Shown here piece by piece: positions 1 to 5,787 of a DNA stretch of 5,787 nt. Below the pieces are notes generated by a model. The model was not told where the DNA came from, did not search any database, and saw nothing but the letters and a program-made list of their open reading frames with translations. Where the stretch lies: positions 1 to 5,787 of the forward strand of contig JAUUWJ010000056.1 in the NCBI GenBank assembly GCA_030589175.1, given 5' to 3'. A program made the translations under genes and the position numbers. The DNA is from Actinomycetes bacterium (lineage in GTDB: Bacteria; Actinomycetota; Aquicultoria; SURF-47; JAUUWJ01). Numbering within the stretch: position 1 is the first letter of the stretch; each line of letters starts with the position of its first letter.

Positions 1-2115
1 CTCTCAGCCGCAATATTCTTTGCCGAAGGTTATTTATATCAAAGAGCTTTTGCTCACATTCAAGCTTTTGAGAGTTTTGGCGAAGGTATGGCAACCTATA
101 AGCGGTATCTAGAATCTGATAAGAAAGATAAAAACTACAAAAGTTTAACAATAGTAGAGAATGAGGTAGCTCAGGGTAAAATCTTTATTGAGCTAGGCAG
201 GTTCAAGAGCGCCTTAAATCAGTTTCTAAAAGCGCTTTCCAGAGTGTTTGTAATTGCTAAAGAAGGGTCGAACGACAAGGGGCTCGACGAGCAATTAAAC
301 AACATTAAAAAAGTAATAGATTTGCTGGAGAGTGCCCGTCAAGATGTTATTTTTTATAAGAAAAAGTTCAACGATACATTAAAAAAGTTTGAGCCGGATG
401 TTTTATTTGAAAAAGTTTTTCATCCTATGCGGCTTTTGACTTCTGATATATGTGCTCGTATCGGTTTCGTGCTTTACTTACTCTTTTACCGTTCCGAAGA
501 AGCACAGAAGTATGCAAAGTCAGGTGTAGGTGAATGGATGGAAGTGGCCCTAAAGCTTGATGCGAATAACGGGCTTGCCCAGTTCAACAGAATGCTCTCG
601 GGAACAAAGAAAAAGATCAGTACGGCTGAACTCAATTTTAGAAATGATAGCTCAATCAGGCGTTTCATAGCTTATGCTTTGGAAACGCTGGTAAATTCAC
701 CTAATCACCAGGAGCTTGAAGAAGAGCGAGACTTTTTCAAGAAGTCGATAACTTATAGCGACAGCTTGGTAAAAAAACCTTTGGAGATAAATTACTATTT
801 ATCTCCGGATAAGAAAAAGAAACGCGATGGGCTGCTTTTCCTGAAAAGATGGAGTTCGAGCTCACCAAGGGTTCCCCGGCCTACTACTTTTAAGATGCGA
901 GGCGGCGGCTACATTGTTTTTTGGAACAACAAAGGAATTGTCATAGATCCCGGTTTTGATTTCATAACCAACCTTTACTCTGAGGGATTTTCAATTTCTG
1001 ATATTGATGCGGTTATTGTTACTCATGACCACATAGACCACACAGATGATTTTGATGCTATTCTAGCGCTTAATTACCAGTTAAACCGCTATAACGAAAG
1101 CACCTATTTAAAGCCGAAAAATCCCATAAACTTATCTTTGTTCCTAAATACCGGTTTTATGGAAAAGTACACGCCTTATCTTTCTCTTGGCACAAAAAGA
1201 GGAACAGGCGTTAATGCACGCGGAGACGGTTATATAGACCATATTTATACGCTTGCACCTCACTCGACAATAGATATGACCGATACTTCCTTTCAGTTTA
1301 AGATTGAAGTAATACCGGCTCGTCATAGGGAAATTACACTTGATAAGTATGCTGTGGGATTTAAACTTCATTTATACGATAAAGGTGAAAGAAGAGCATC
1401 TCTGGGTTTTACCAGTGATACGGCCTATTTTGAAGCTATGGGCAATAAGTTTAAAGATTGTGAAATTGTGATTCCTCACATCGGTTTTGTAACTTTCAGA
1501 GAGCTTGGTCAGCTTCTTGAGCTTGAAATCGATAAGATTATAAAATCAGCGAGTTCAAACTATTTTAGCGATATTGAAGAAGAGTTAAGATTCTTTTCCG
1601 CTTTAGGCTTCAGAGATGTTAAGAGCTGGGAAGATCTATCGACAAAGTGGACTTCCGGCGGTAGTGCTCAACATCAAGGTTTTCTCCGCCAGCATCTGGG
1701 TTACTCGGGCGTAAAAAAGATTTGGCAAAAAATGGCCGATACTCCGGTAGATAATCAGTTAATGATAATATCAGAGCTTCATGAAGAAATGGGTTCGTTT
1801 AGAAGTAAGTTAGCCTCTGCATTTAATAAAAAAGCGCAAAAAGTAGAGAATGCACCGCTGAGCTTGACTAGCGATATAGGGTTACATCTATCATTTAGCC
1901 ATTCGAAGAACAAGTTTGAGCCAAAGATTCAGTGTGAGTCATGTGCAAGAGACAATGATTTGGATATAGAAGAAACTTTCCACGATCCTCAAAGCATAAA
2001 AGAAGTATGTGTAAAAGGAGAAAATGAAGGAATATTTTACTTCTGCAAAGAACATGCTCCCAATCCTGATACCGAATTCAGGGAAAAAGTAGACCGCTTC
2101 AAATTGTTTGGATAA
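1..2115 (+). CDS. TPR-like / MBL-fold metallo-hydrolase with C-terminal Cys/His cluster (5' partial)
   Basis: Predicted metal-dependent hydrolase; substrate unknown. The frame is open from base 1, and the 29 codons before the first ATG (88) read as plausible helical protein, so the real start lies outside the window. Counting from ATG 88: residues about 20-60 look like a TPR hairpin (EVAQGKIFIELGRFKSALNQ), and a second helical stretch lies near 120-170. The MBL domain begins about residue 270 (GGGYIVFW, then GIVIDPG). Its metal motif is H313-D-H315-I-D317-H318. Further likely ligands are H413 (PARHR) and D444 (TSDTAYF). The last His is uncertain: H464 (IPHIG), H536 (QHLGYSG) or H565 (SELHEEMG). 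C616, C619, C641, C653 and H656 form a possible zinc site. I see no signal peptide or membrane segment, but the N-terminus is missing. The layout of the PARH / SDT motifs recalls UlaG-like MBL hydrolases, but no exact family was recognised. It ends at TAA and converges on nuoN. Confidence 0.85.
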   Translation, partial: LSAAIFFAEGYLYQRAFAHIQAFESFGEGMATYKRYLESDKKDKNYKSLTIVENEVAQGKIFIELGRFKSALNQFLKALSRVFVIAKEGSNDKGLDEQLNNIKKVIDLLESARQDVIFYKKKFNDTLKKFEPDVLFEKVFHPMRLLTSDICARIGFVLYLLFYRSEEAQKYAKSGVGEWMEVALKLDANNGLAQFNRMLSGTKKKISTAELNFRNDSSIRRFIAYALETLVNSPNHQELEEERDFFKKSITYSDSLVKKPLEINYYLSPDKKKKRDGLLFLKRWSSSSPRVPRPTTFKMRGGGYIVFWNNKGIVIDPGFDFITNLYSEGFSISDIDAVIVTHDHIDHTDDFDAILALNYQLNRYNESTYLKPKNPINLSLFLNTGFMEKYTPYLSLGTKRGTGVNARGDGYIDHIYTLAPHSTIDMTDTSFQFKIEVIPARHREITLDKYAVGFKLHLYDKGERRASLGFTSDTAYFEAMGNKFKDCEIVIPHIGFVTFRELGQLLELEIDKIIKSASSNYFSDIEEELRFFSALGFRDVKSWEDLSTKWTSGGSAQHQGFLRQHLGYSGVKKIWQKMADTPVDNQLMIISELHEEMGSFRSKLASAFNKKAQKVENAPLSLTSDIGLHLSFSHSKNKFEPKIQCESCARDNDLDIEETFHDPQSIKEVCVKGENEGIFYFCKEHAPNPDTEFREKVDRFKLFG
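780..809 (+). other. Perfect inverted repeat (hairpin) inside the MBL gene
   Basis: GGAGATAAAT at 783-792 and ATTTATCTCC at 797-806 are perfect reverse complements separated by the 4-base loop TACT. In RNA the stem could be extended outward by two G-U pairs and one U-A pair (780-782 with 807-809). It lies in the coding sequence for the stretch EINYYLSPDKKKK, which joins the N-terminal helical region to the MBL domain. No U-run follows, so it is not a standard terminator. It may be coincidence in AT-rich coding DNA. Confidence 0.5.
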
Positions 2116-2120
2116 ATTGG

Positions 2121-2134
2121 TTATTAGTTATTAG
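2121..2134. repeat. Heptamer tandem repeat TTATTAG x2
   Basis: Two exact adjacent copies of TTATTAG lie just after the MBL stop codon, followed by a degenerate continuation (TAGTTGG, 2135-2141). The array sits in the 69-bp gap between converging genes. It is too short to be certain on its own, but a second array with the same 7-bp period lies 22 bases further on. Confidence 0.5.
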
Positions 2135-2156
2135 TAGTTGGTTTTACAATTCTTCC

Positions 2157-2181
2157 ACGAACAACGAACAACGAACAACGA
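2157..2181. repeat. Heptamer tandem repeat ACGAACA x3.6
   Basis: Three exact copies of ACGAACA (2157-2163, 2164-2170, 2171-2177) are followed by a partial copy ACGA (2178-2181). The array ends three bases before the nuoN stop codon. It is a short intergenic microsatellite-like array and a likely site of copy-number variation. It does not form a hairpin and has no sign of a CRISPR array, since there are no spacers. Confidence 0.8.
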
Positions 2182-2184
2182 TTT

Positions 2185-3642
2185 CTAAAGTTTTATGGTA
2201 GCAAATATCTTACCGGCTAGCCTTAGAACTGGTTGCTGAACGACTCCCAGGTAAATGATAGCGAATACAGATATGGCTAAAGCAATAGAGGTCGTCACAG
2301 ATGCTGTTGCTTTTTGCCTATTTGGGTCAGGATCTTTTAAATACATAGCTCTTATTACCTTGCCATAAAAGCCAAAAGAAATTACGGAATTGACAAATAT
2401 CAATACGGCTAGATACCATTGCCCGGTGCTAACGGAAGCATTAGCTAAATAAAGCTTTCCGAAAAGACCGGCAAAGGGCGGAATTCCTATTAAGGAGAGG
2501 AAAAAGAATAATAACACCAAGGCCAGGACAGGGTTTGTTTGTGCTGTTCCCAAGTAGCCGCTTATGGCATCGGACTCTCCTCTAGTTGAATGAGCGGCAA
2601 TTACGGAAAATACGCCGACAGCGGCAAAAACGTAGGCTATGAGATAAAAATACATTGCTCCGATGCCAGCATTTGTGCCAACGGCTAATCCTACCAACAA
2701 ATAACCGGCATGGCCGATTCCGGAATAAGCCATCATTCTCTTGATATTGCTCTGGGGCAGGGCCATGAGGTTACCAAGGGTCATAGTTATAGCGGCCAAA
2801 GCCCCGAACCAGAGAGCCCAGTTAGCTTGTGTTATTAATAAAGCTTCGATGAAAAAGCGGCCGATGATGGCAAAGGCGCCTAATTTTGATACTGAAGACA
2901 AGTACGATACGACAACAACCGGTGCTCCCTCATAAGTATCGGGAGCCCAAAAGTGAAAGGGGATAGCGGTTATTTTAAAACCAAAACCGGCTATAATAAA
3001 TAAGCTGGCTATGGCAAGAGCCGGAGTTTTTCCACCTGTTAGATTTGTTGTTAAGTTCTTAGCTATTACTGATAAGTCTAATGAGCCCGACAAACCGTAC
3101 ACTAGAGATAAACCGTATAGTAGAAAAGCTGAAGACAAAAGTCCCAGAACAAAAAATTTAACTAAGGCTTCACCGGCTTTTAATCTAGCTTTTCTGAAGG
3201 CAACTAAAATAAAAGTAGGAATAGTACTTAACTCAAGACCGATGTAGAGAGTAATCATGTCCCTGGCACCGGCTAGGATTATTGTACCGGAAATAGAAAA
3301 AAGTAATAGTGAGAAAAACTCACCTTGATTTTCCTGAATCGCATAAGTATTTTTTATTGATACAAGATTTATGGTTATGCCGACAACAATAATAGCTACT
3401 CTAATAAGAGTTGAGAGATCATCTACGTTTAATGTGTTGAGGATGAAATCGCTCTTCTTGGTCCAGAAAATTATAGCAAAGACTAAAGCGGTGATTAAGC
3501 TGAATAAGCTTATATAGCCTATCAAATCTCTGTGTTTTTTGGGGATTACAATATCTACTACCAACAGTGCCAAGGCTGTAGCTATTATGATAATTTCCGG
3601 TATTACATGCGTTATTTGACTACCTAGTGATAATGAACTCAT
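2185..3642 (-). CDS. nuoN: NADH-quinone oxidoreductase subunit N
   Basis: Antiporter-like membrane subunit of respiratory complex I, helping couple NADH-to-quinone electron transfer to proton pumping across the inner membrane. The 485-residue product is of usual length for NuoN and consists almost entirely of hydrophobic helices. It keeps the family's central charged residues: E137 in GLELSTIP (helix 5), K223 in GFKITAIPFHFWAPDTYEGAP (helix 7), K253 in SVSKLGAF (helix 8) and K396 in PPFAGLFGKLYL (helix 12). The motif KRMMAYSGIGHAGY (301-314) is also typical. The start ATG is supported by AGGAG just upstream. It is the last gene of the nuo cluster here, 11 nt after nuoM. It ends with TAG, which shows that TAG serves as a normal stop in this genome. 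No truncation or unusual residue was seen. Confidence 0.97.
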   Translation of the reverse strand: MSSLSLGSQITHVIPEIIIIATALALLVVDIVIPKKHRDLIGYISLFSLITALVFAIIFWTKKSDFILNTLNVDDLSTLIRVAIIVVGITINLVSIKNTYAIQENQGEFFSLLLFSISGTIILAGARDMITLYIGLELSTIPTFILVAFRKARLKAGEALVKFFVLGLLSSAFLLYGLSLVYGLSGSLDLSVIAKNLTTNLTGGKTPALAIASLFIIAGFGFKITAIPFHFWAPDTYEGAPVVVVSYLSSVSKLGAFAIIGRFFIEALLITQANWALWFGALAAITMTLGNLMALPQSNIKRMMAYSGIGHAGYLLVGLAVGTNAGIGAMYFYLIAYVFAAVGVFSVIAAHSTRGESDAISGYLGTAQTNPVLALVLLFFFLSLIGIPPFAGLFGKLYLANASVSTGQWYLAVLIFVNSVISFGFYGKVIRAMYLKDPDPNRQKATASVTTSIALAISVFAIIYLGVVQQPVLRLAGKIFATIKL

Positions 3643-3645
3643 TTT

Positions 3646-3650
3646 CTCCT
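3646..3650 (-). promoter_or_regulatory. Ribosome binding site of nuoN
   Basis: AGGAG on the minus strand lies 3 nt before the ATG at 3640-3642, inside the 11-nt gap after the nuoM stop. The spacing is short but the match is strong and fixes the nuoN start. Its closeness to the nuoM stop suggests coupled translation. Confidence 0.7.
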
Positions 3651-3653
3651 AAA

Positions 3654-4118
3654 TTAGATTATTTTTAAAATTGGTGTGACAGCTGAATCTATTAACTTTA
3701 AAACCGGCTGCGGATAAATTCCCAGAAATACAATTAATGCCACCAATGGCGCAAGCATTACAATCTCTCTTTTTTCCAAGTCAAATACTTTGAGATTCTT
3801 GGTTGGCTTTTTCAAATTTATTTTAGAAATCATCATTAAGTAATAACCAAAGGTCAGAATTATACCCAAGCCGGCAGCAATAGCCCAGACAAGCTGTTTA
3901 GCTTGGACTGCTCCGATAATTATCTGGATCTCACCGATGAACCCGGAAAGCGATGGTATTCCGGCTGAAGCTAAAGCGCCGAATATTATTATGCTGGATA
4001 GCGCCGGTATTTGCCAGACCAATCCGTGCAACTCGGATATATTTCGCGTATGGTACCGGTCATGAACTAAACCTACCAGCATAAACATCATTCCCGTGAT
4101 CAATCCGTGACTAATCAT
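3654..4118 (-). CDS. nuoM: NuoM C-terminal part (about helices 11-14), after the internal TAG
   Basis: 154 codons from ATG 4116-4118 to TAA, in the same frame as the upstream part; the frame is in fact open from just after the TAG. It opens with MISHGLITGMMFMLVG and HDRYHTRNISELHGL, both typical of the NuoM helix 11 region. It contains SAGIPSLSGFIGEI, whose Glu (E400 of the full protein) matches the conserved helix-12 Glu (E407 in E. coli NuoM). The final hydrophobic helix is near LAPLVALIVFLGIYPQP. The ATG is the natural internal Met of the conserved QMISHGL motif, so it is not necessarily a real start. A GGAGG 10 nt upstream could allow reinitiation. Confidence 0.8.
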   Translation of the reverse strand: MISHGLITGMMFMLVGLVHDRYHTRNISELHGLVWQIPALSSIIIFGALASAGIPSLSGFIGEIQIIIGAVQAKQLVWAIAAGLGIILTFGYYLMMISKINLKKPTKNLKVFDLEKREIVMLAPLVALIVFLGIYPQPVLKLIDSAVTPILKII

Positions 4119-4128
4119 CTGAAAAACG

Positions 4129-4133
4129 CCTCC
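4129..4133 (-). promoter_or_regulatory. SD-like GGAGG before the second nuoM part
   Basis: GGAGG on the minus strand lies 10 nt before ATG 4116-4118 and 12 nt after the TAG. A second SD-like AGGAG overlaps the codons right after the TAG (4139-4143). Both also code for Gly in a segment that is Gly-rich in the family (GVNGG), so the match may be incidental. If used, they would let ribosomes stopping at the TAG restart on the C-terminal half. Confidence 0.3.
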
Positions 4134-4145
4134 ATTGACTCCTAT

Positions 4146-4148
4146 CTA
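4146..4148 (-). other. In-frame amber (TAG) codon in nuoM
   Basis: The minus-strand codons read ATT GCC TTA AAC TAG ATA GGA GTC, with no base inserted or lost. The position falls in the loop between helices 10 and 11, where NuoM sequences are variable. There is no obvious read-through element. The codon context (AAC TAG ATA) is not a known strong read-through context. Confidence 0.9.
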
Positions 4149-5129
4149 GTTTAAGGCAATATAGCCAATAATAACAAAGCCCATGTGTGAAATTGAAGAA
4201 TAGGCAACCATCTTCTTTAAATCGTTCTGTGACATAGCTAAATAAGCCCCGTAAACAATACTCATTATGGCAAGCATCGCCATTAACGGAATGTATGCTT
4301 TAAAGACTTCAGGGACGCTTGGAATAAGAATCCTAATAAATCCATAGCCGCCCATTTTTAGTAATACAGCGGCAAGAACGACACTGGCTGCTGTTGGGGC
4401 TTCAACGTGAGCGTCAGGCAGCCATGTATGAAAGGGGAACAACGGAAGCTTGATCGCCAAGCCTAAAAATATTGAAAAAAAGATGAGTGAACGAAAAGTA
4501 AAATTCGTGATATATGTATTAGCTTTGTAAAGCTCTATGATACTAAAAGTGTAATTGCCCGTAGCGGCGCCGTGATAATAATAAAGGCCGATTATGCCAA
4601 GCAACATAAATACACTGCCGAATAAGGTATAGAGGAAGAACTTGATGGCCGCATATTCTCTTCTCCGTCCACCCCAGATGCCGATGAGAAAGTACATCGG
4701 AACCAAGCCAATTTCCCAGAATACGTAGAAAAGAATGTAATCCAAGGAAACGAAAACACCGTTCATAGCTGATCCGAGTACTAGCATAAGTATAAAGTAT
4801 TCCTTAACCCGCAATTTTACGGTAAAGGAGTAAAGCAAAGAGCCAGCTAATATTAAAGTAGTCATAACAAGAAGAGGCAAACTTATCCCGTCAGCTGCCA
4901 TATGGTATGAGATACCGACTTCTTCTATCCATTGAAATTTCTCAACAAACTGGAAGCCGCCTTTAGCAAAGTTATAGGAGGCATAGGCTACTATGCTTAG
5001 GGTGAAAGGAATTAAACTTACAATTAACGACGTCCACTTGATTACCGTCTCTTTGGTCTTGGGAATAAATGCCACTGCAATTGCTCCTGCCAGTGGTAAA
5101 AATACGATAGCTGATAGAATGCCTTTCAT
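4146..5129 (-). CDS. nuoM: NuoM N-terminal part (about helices 1-10), ends at the internal TAG
   Basis: 327-residue open frame covering roughly the first ten membrane helices of the complex I antiporter-like subunit M. It contains E139 in LFYVFWEIGLVPMYF (helix 5, essential Glu of the family), GGRRREYAAIKFFLYTLFGS (153-172), K227 in GLAIKLPLFPFHTWLPDAH (helix 7), K258 in VLLKMGGYGFIR (helix 8) and H315 in KKMVAYSSISHMGF. The ATG at 5127-5129 is preceded by GGGAGG and overlaps the nuoL TAA by one base. Alone it would lack the last four helices, including the helix-12 Glu and the contact surface they provide, so it is unlikely to be a working proton channel unless read through or joined by the second part. 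Confidence 0.9.
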   Translation of the reverse strand: MKGILSAIVFLPLAGAIAVAFIPKTKETVIKWTSLIVSLIPFTLSIVAYASYNFAKGGFQFVEKFQWIEEVGISYHMAADGISLPLLVMTTLILAGSLLYSFTVKLRVKEYFILMLVLGSAMNGVFVSLDYILFYVFWEIGLVPMYFLIGIWGGRRREYAAIKFFLYTLFGSVFMLLGIIGLYYYHGAATGNYTFSIIELYKANTYITNFTFRSLIFFSIFLGLAIKLPLFPFHTWLPDAHVEAPTAASVVLAAVLLKMGGYGFIRILIPSVPEVFKAYIPLMAMLAIMSIVYGAYLAMSQNDLKKMVAYSSISHMGFVIIGYIALN

Positions 5130-5787
5130 TAAGAACCTCCCTTAATACTCAATAAGAAAATTAATATGGATATAATAAATACAATAATTAAAGCATAATT
5201 TTGTAGTAGACCTGTTTGGACCCTACGCGCTTTTTCGCCGAAATAGTAAATAATTGCTGCCGCACCGTGAACCACGCCATCAATGATTATTTTATCAAAC
5301 AACCGGGCTGCTTTTGACAAAACATTTCCGTATAATATTTTGTTAAAATCATTAACAAAGCCGTCGATTACTTTATCCTCTATTTTTTGAAGAGGATCTG
5401 CCGCTTCTTGGCTAAACAAAACATTAGCCATTTGTTCTGCGGTGCTGTCTACAACATTTCGGTCAAAAATAGATGCTGTTTTAGAAATCTTGTTTCCTAG
5501 GTTGTCAATAAAGCTCAAAATTAGGTTAAGTGGTTTCATAATAATATTGGAAGGCGCATTTCTATTTTGTTCTAAACTAGTAGTAGTTTTGTATTCTAAG
5601 TGCAACGTTGGCTCGAAAAGCCAGAAATCTACAAATAAAACAAAAAACCACTCGTTAACATAATCACTAATAGCATATAGCGGTTTTCTAAGAACAAGAG
5701 TTGCTTTAAAGGCAATTAATAATCCTTTTTCCAGTGCATTGTTCAAAGGAGTTAAGACAACAGAGATTAATTCAGGAATATAGATAA
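5129..5787 (-). CDS. nuoL: NADH-quinone oxidoreductase subunit L, C-terminal part (5' partial)
   Basis: The last 218 residues of the largest antiporter-like subunit of complex I, the one with the long lateral helix along the membrane arm. The frame is open to the right edge, so the internal TTG at 5746 is not the start. The family is recognised by the C-terminal signature: FDKIIIDGVVHGAA, then RRVQTGLLQNYAL running into a final membrane helix (LIIVFIISILIFLLS). This signature is common at the end of bacterial NuoL. Before it, the lateral-helix region is long and polar and holds related segments, SKTASIFDRNVVD (5441-5485) and KIEDKVIDGFVN (5351-5386), that resemble the canonical SKAARLFDKIIIDG (5273-5317). 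It ends in TAA overlapping the nuoM ATG by one base. The main channel domain with its Glu and Lys residues is outside the window. Confidence rests on the signature plus operon position. Confidence 0.9.
   Translation of the reverse strand, partial: IYIPELISVVLTPLNNALEKGLLIAFKATLVLRKPLYAISDYVNEWFFVLFVDFWLFEPTLHLEYKTTTSLEQNRNAPSNIIMKPLNLILSFIDNLGNKISKTASIFDRNVVDSTAEQMANVLFSQEAADPLQKIEDKVIDGFVNDFNKILYGNVLSKAARLFDKIIIDGVVHGAAAIIYYFGEKARRVQTGLLQNYALIIVFIISILIFLLSIKGGS
5136..5141 (-). promoter_or_regulatory. Ribosome binding site of nuoM
   Basis: GGGAGG on the minus strand lies 6 nt before the nuoM ATG (5127-5129), inside the last codons of nuoL. The stop/start overlap is TAATG. Strong SD plus overlap supports this start and suggests nuoL-nuoM translational coupling. 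Confidence 0.85.

Larger units (their letters stand above)
3654..5129 (-). pseudogene. nuoM: NADH-quinone oxidoreductase subunit M, interrupted by an in-frame TAG
   Basis: This is the full nuoM reading frame: 491 codons including one internal TAG at codon 328 (4146-4148), closed by TAA. Length and order match the usual NuoM of about 490-510 residues with 14 membrane helices. Codons on both sides of the TAG are in the same frame and align with the family without a gap: ...GYIALN, stop, IGVNGGVFQMISHGL. Only one base need differ from a sense codon; CAG (Gln), GAG or AAG would give a natural sequence. Key charged residues are all present (E139, K227, K258 before the stop; E400 after it). There is no other decay, so this is a very recent mutation, a sequence error, read-through, or a functional split. 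It lies between nuoL, which it overlaps by one base, and nuoN. The two halves are described separately. Confidence 0.8.

Noticed and set aside
88..90. ATG 88 as the true start of the MBL gene
   Set aside because: The frame is open to base 1 with protein-like helical sequence, and no well-spaced Shine-Dalgarno precedes the ATG. The gene is treated as cut by the window edge.
229..238. Palindrome AAAGCGCTTT as an operator
   Set aside because: It is a lone 10-bp palindrome in mid-coding sequence with no promoter nearby; expected by chance.
2114..2151. Terminator between the converging genes (AAATTG ... CAATT)
   Set aside because: Only about 5 AT-rich pairs around a loop of more than 25 bases and no convincing U-run after a GC-rich stem.
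2157..2181. CRISPR array or phage attachment site
   Set aside because: Repeats are 7 bp, directly adjacent and without spacers; there is no integrase or cas gene nearby.
2185..2187. General reassignment of TAG to an amino acid
   Set aside because: nuoN ends at TAG at the family's expected C-terminus, so TAG acts as a stop here; one internal TAG is not enough evidence.
2741..3247. Plus-strand open frames opposite nuoN
   Set aside because: They lie antisense to a well-supported gene, have no family resemblance and look like shadows of its codon pattern. The same applies to minus-strand frames within 486-1371 and the plus-strand frame at 5442-5663.
4119..4148. Frameshift as the cause of the nuoM break
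   Set aside because: Codons on both sides are in one frame and the total length is a multiple of three; only a single TAG substitution is needed.
5744..5746. TTG 5746 as a start of a small separate gene
   Set aside because: The frame continues open to the window edge, and the product is clearly the C-terminus of NuoL.

Overview
The window looks like ordinary bacterial chromosome, moderately AT-rich by eye and read with the standard code. It holds the distal end of a respiratory complex I (NADH:quinone oxidoreductase, nuo) operon on the minus strand, meeting a large unrelated gene on the plus strand tail to tail. No diagnostic marker fixes the taxon. The nuoL-nuoM-nuoN order, Shine-Dalgarno starts and 1-11 nt gene junctions indicate a bacterium with a proton-pumping complex I.

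Layout. 1-2115 (+) is the 3' part of a multidomain protein: a TPR-like helical region, then a metallo-beta-lactamase (MBL) fold with an intact HxHxDH metal motif, then a C-terminal CxxC...C...CxxH cluster that may bind zinc. Its frame is open to the left edge, so its true start is outside the window. 2116-2184 is a 69-bp gap between converging genes and carries two short arrays of 7-bp tandem repeats. 2185-3642 (-) is a complete nuoN. 3654-5129 (-) is nuoM, full length in a single frame except for one in-frame TAG codon at 4146-4148. 5129-5787 (-) is the 3' end of nuoL, cut by the right edge. There is no gene-free stretch longer than 300 bases, and I see no tRNA, rRNA, CRISPR array or insertion sequence.

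How the genes work together. NuoL, NuoM and NuoN are the three antiporter-like membrane subunits of complex I and are translated in order nuoL>nuoM>nuoN. nuoL and nuoM overlap by one base (TAATG), and nuoM and nuoN are 11 nt apart, so translation is probably coupled. The MBL gene has no evident functional link to them.

The most notable point is the amber codon in nuoM. It falls in the loop after about transmembrane helix 10, with the downstream frame, length and key residues fully preserved. That implies a very recent nonsense mutation, a sequence error, read-through, or a split subunit restarted at an ATG with a GGAGG upstream. The neighbouring nuoN ends at TAG, which argues against general reassignment of TAG.
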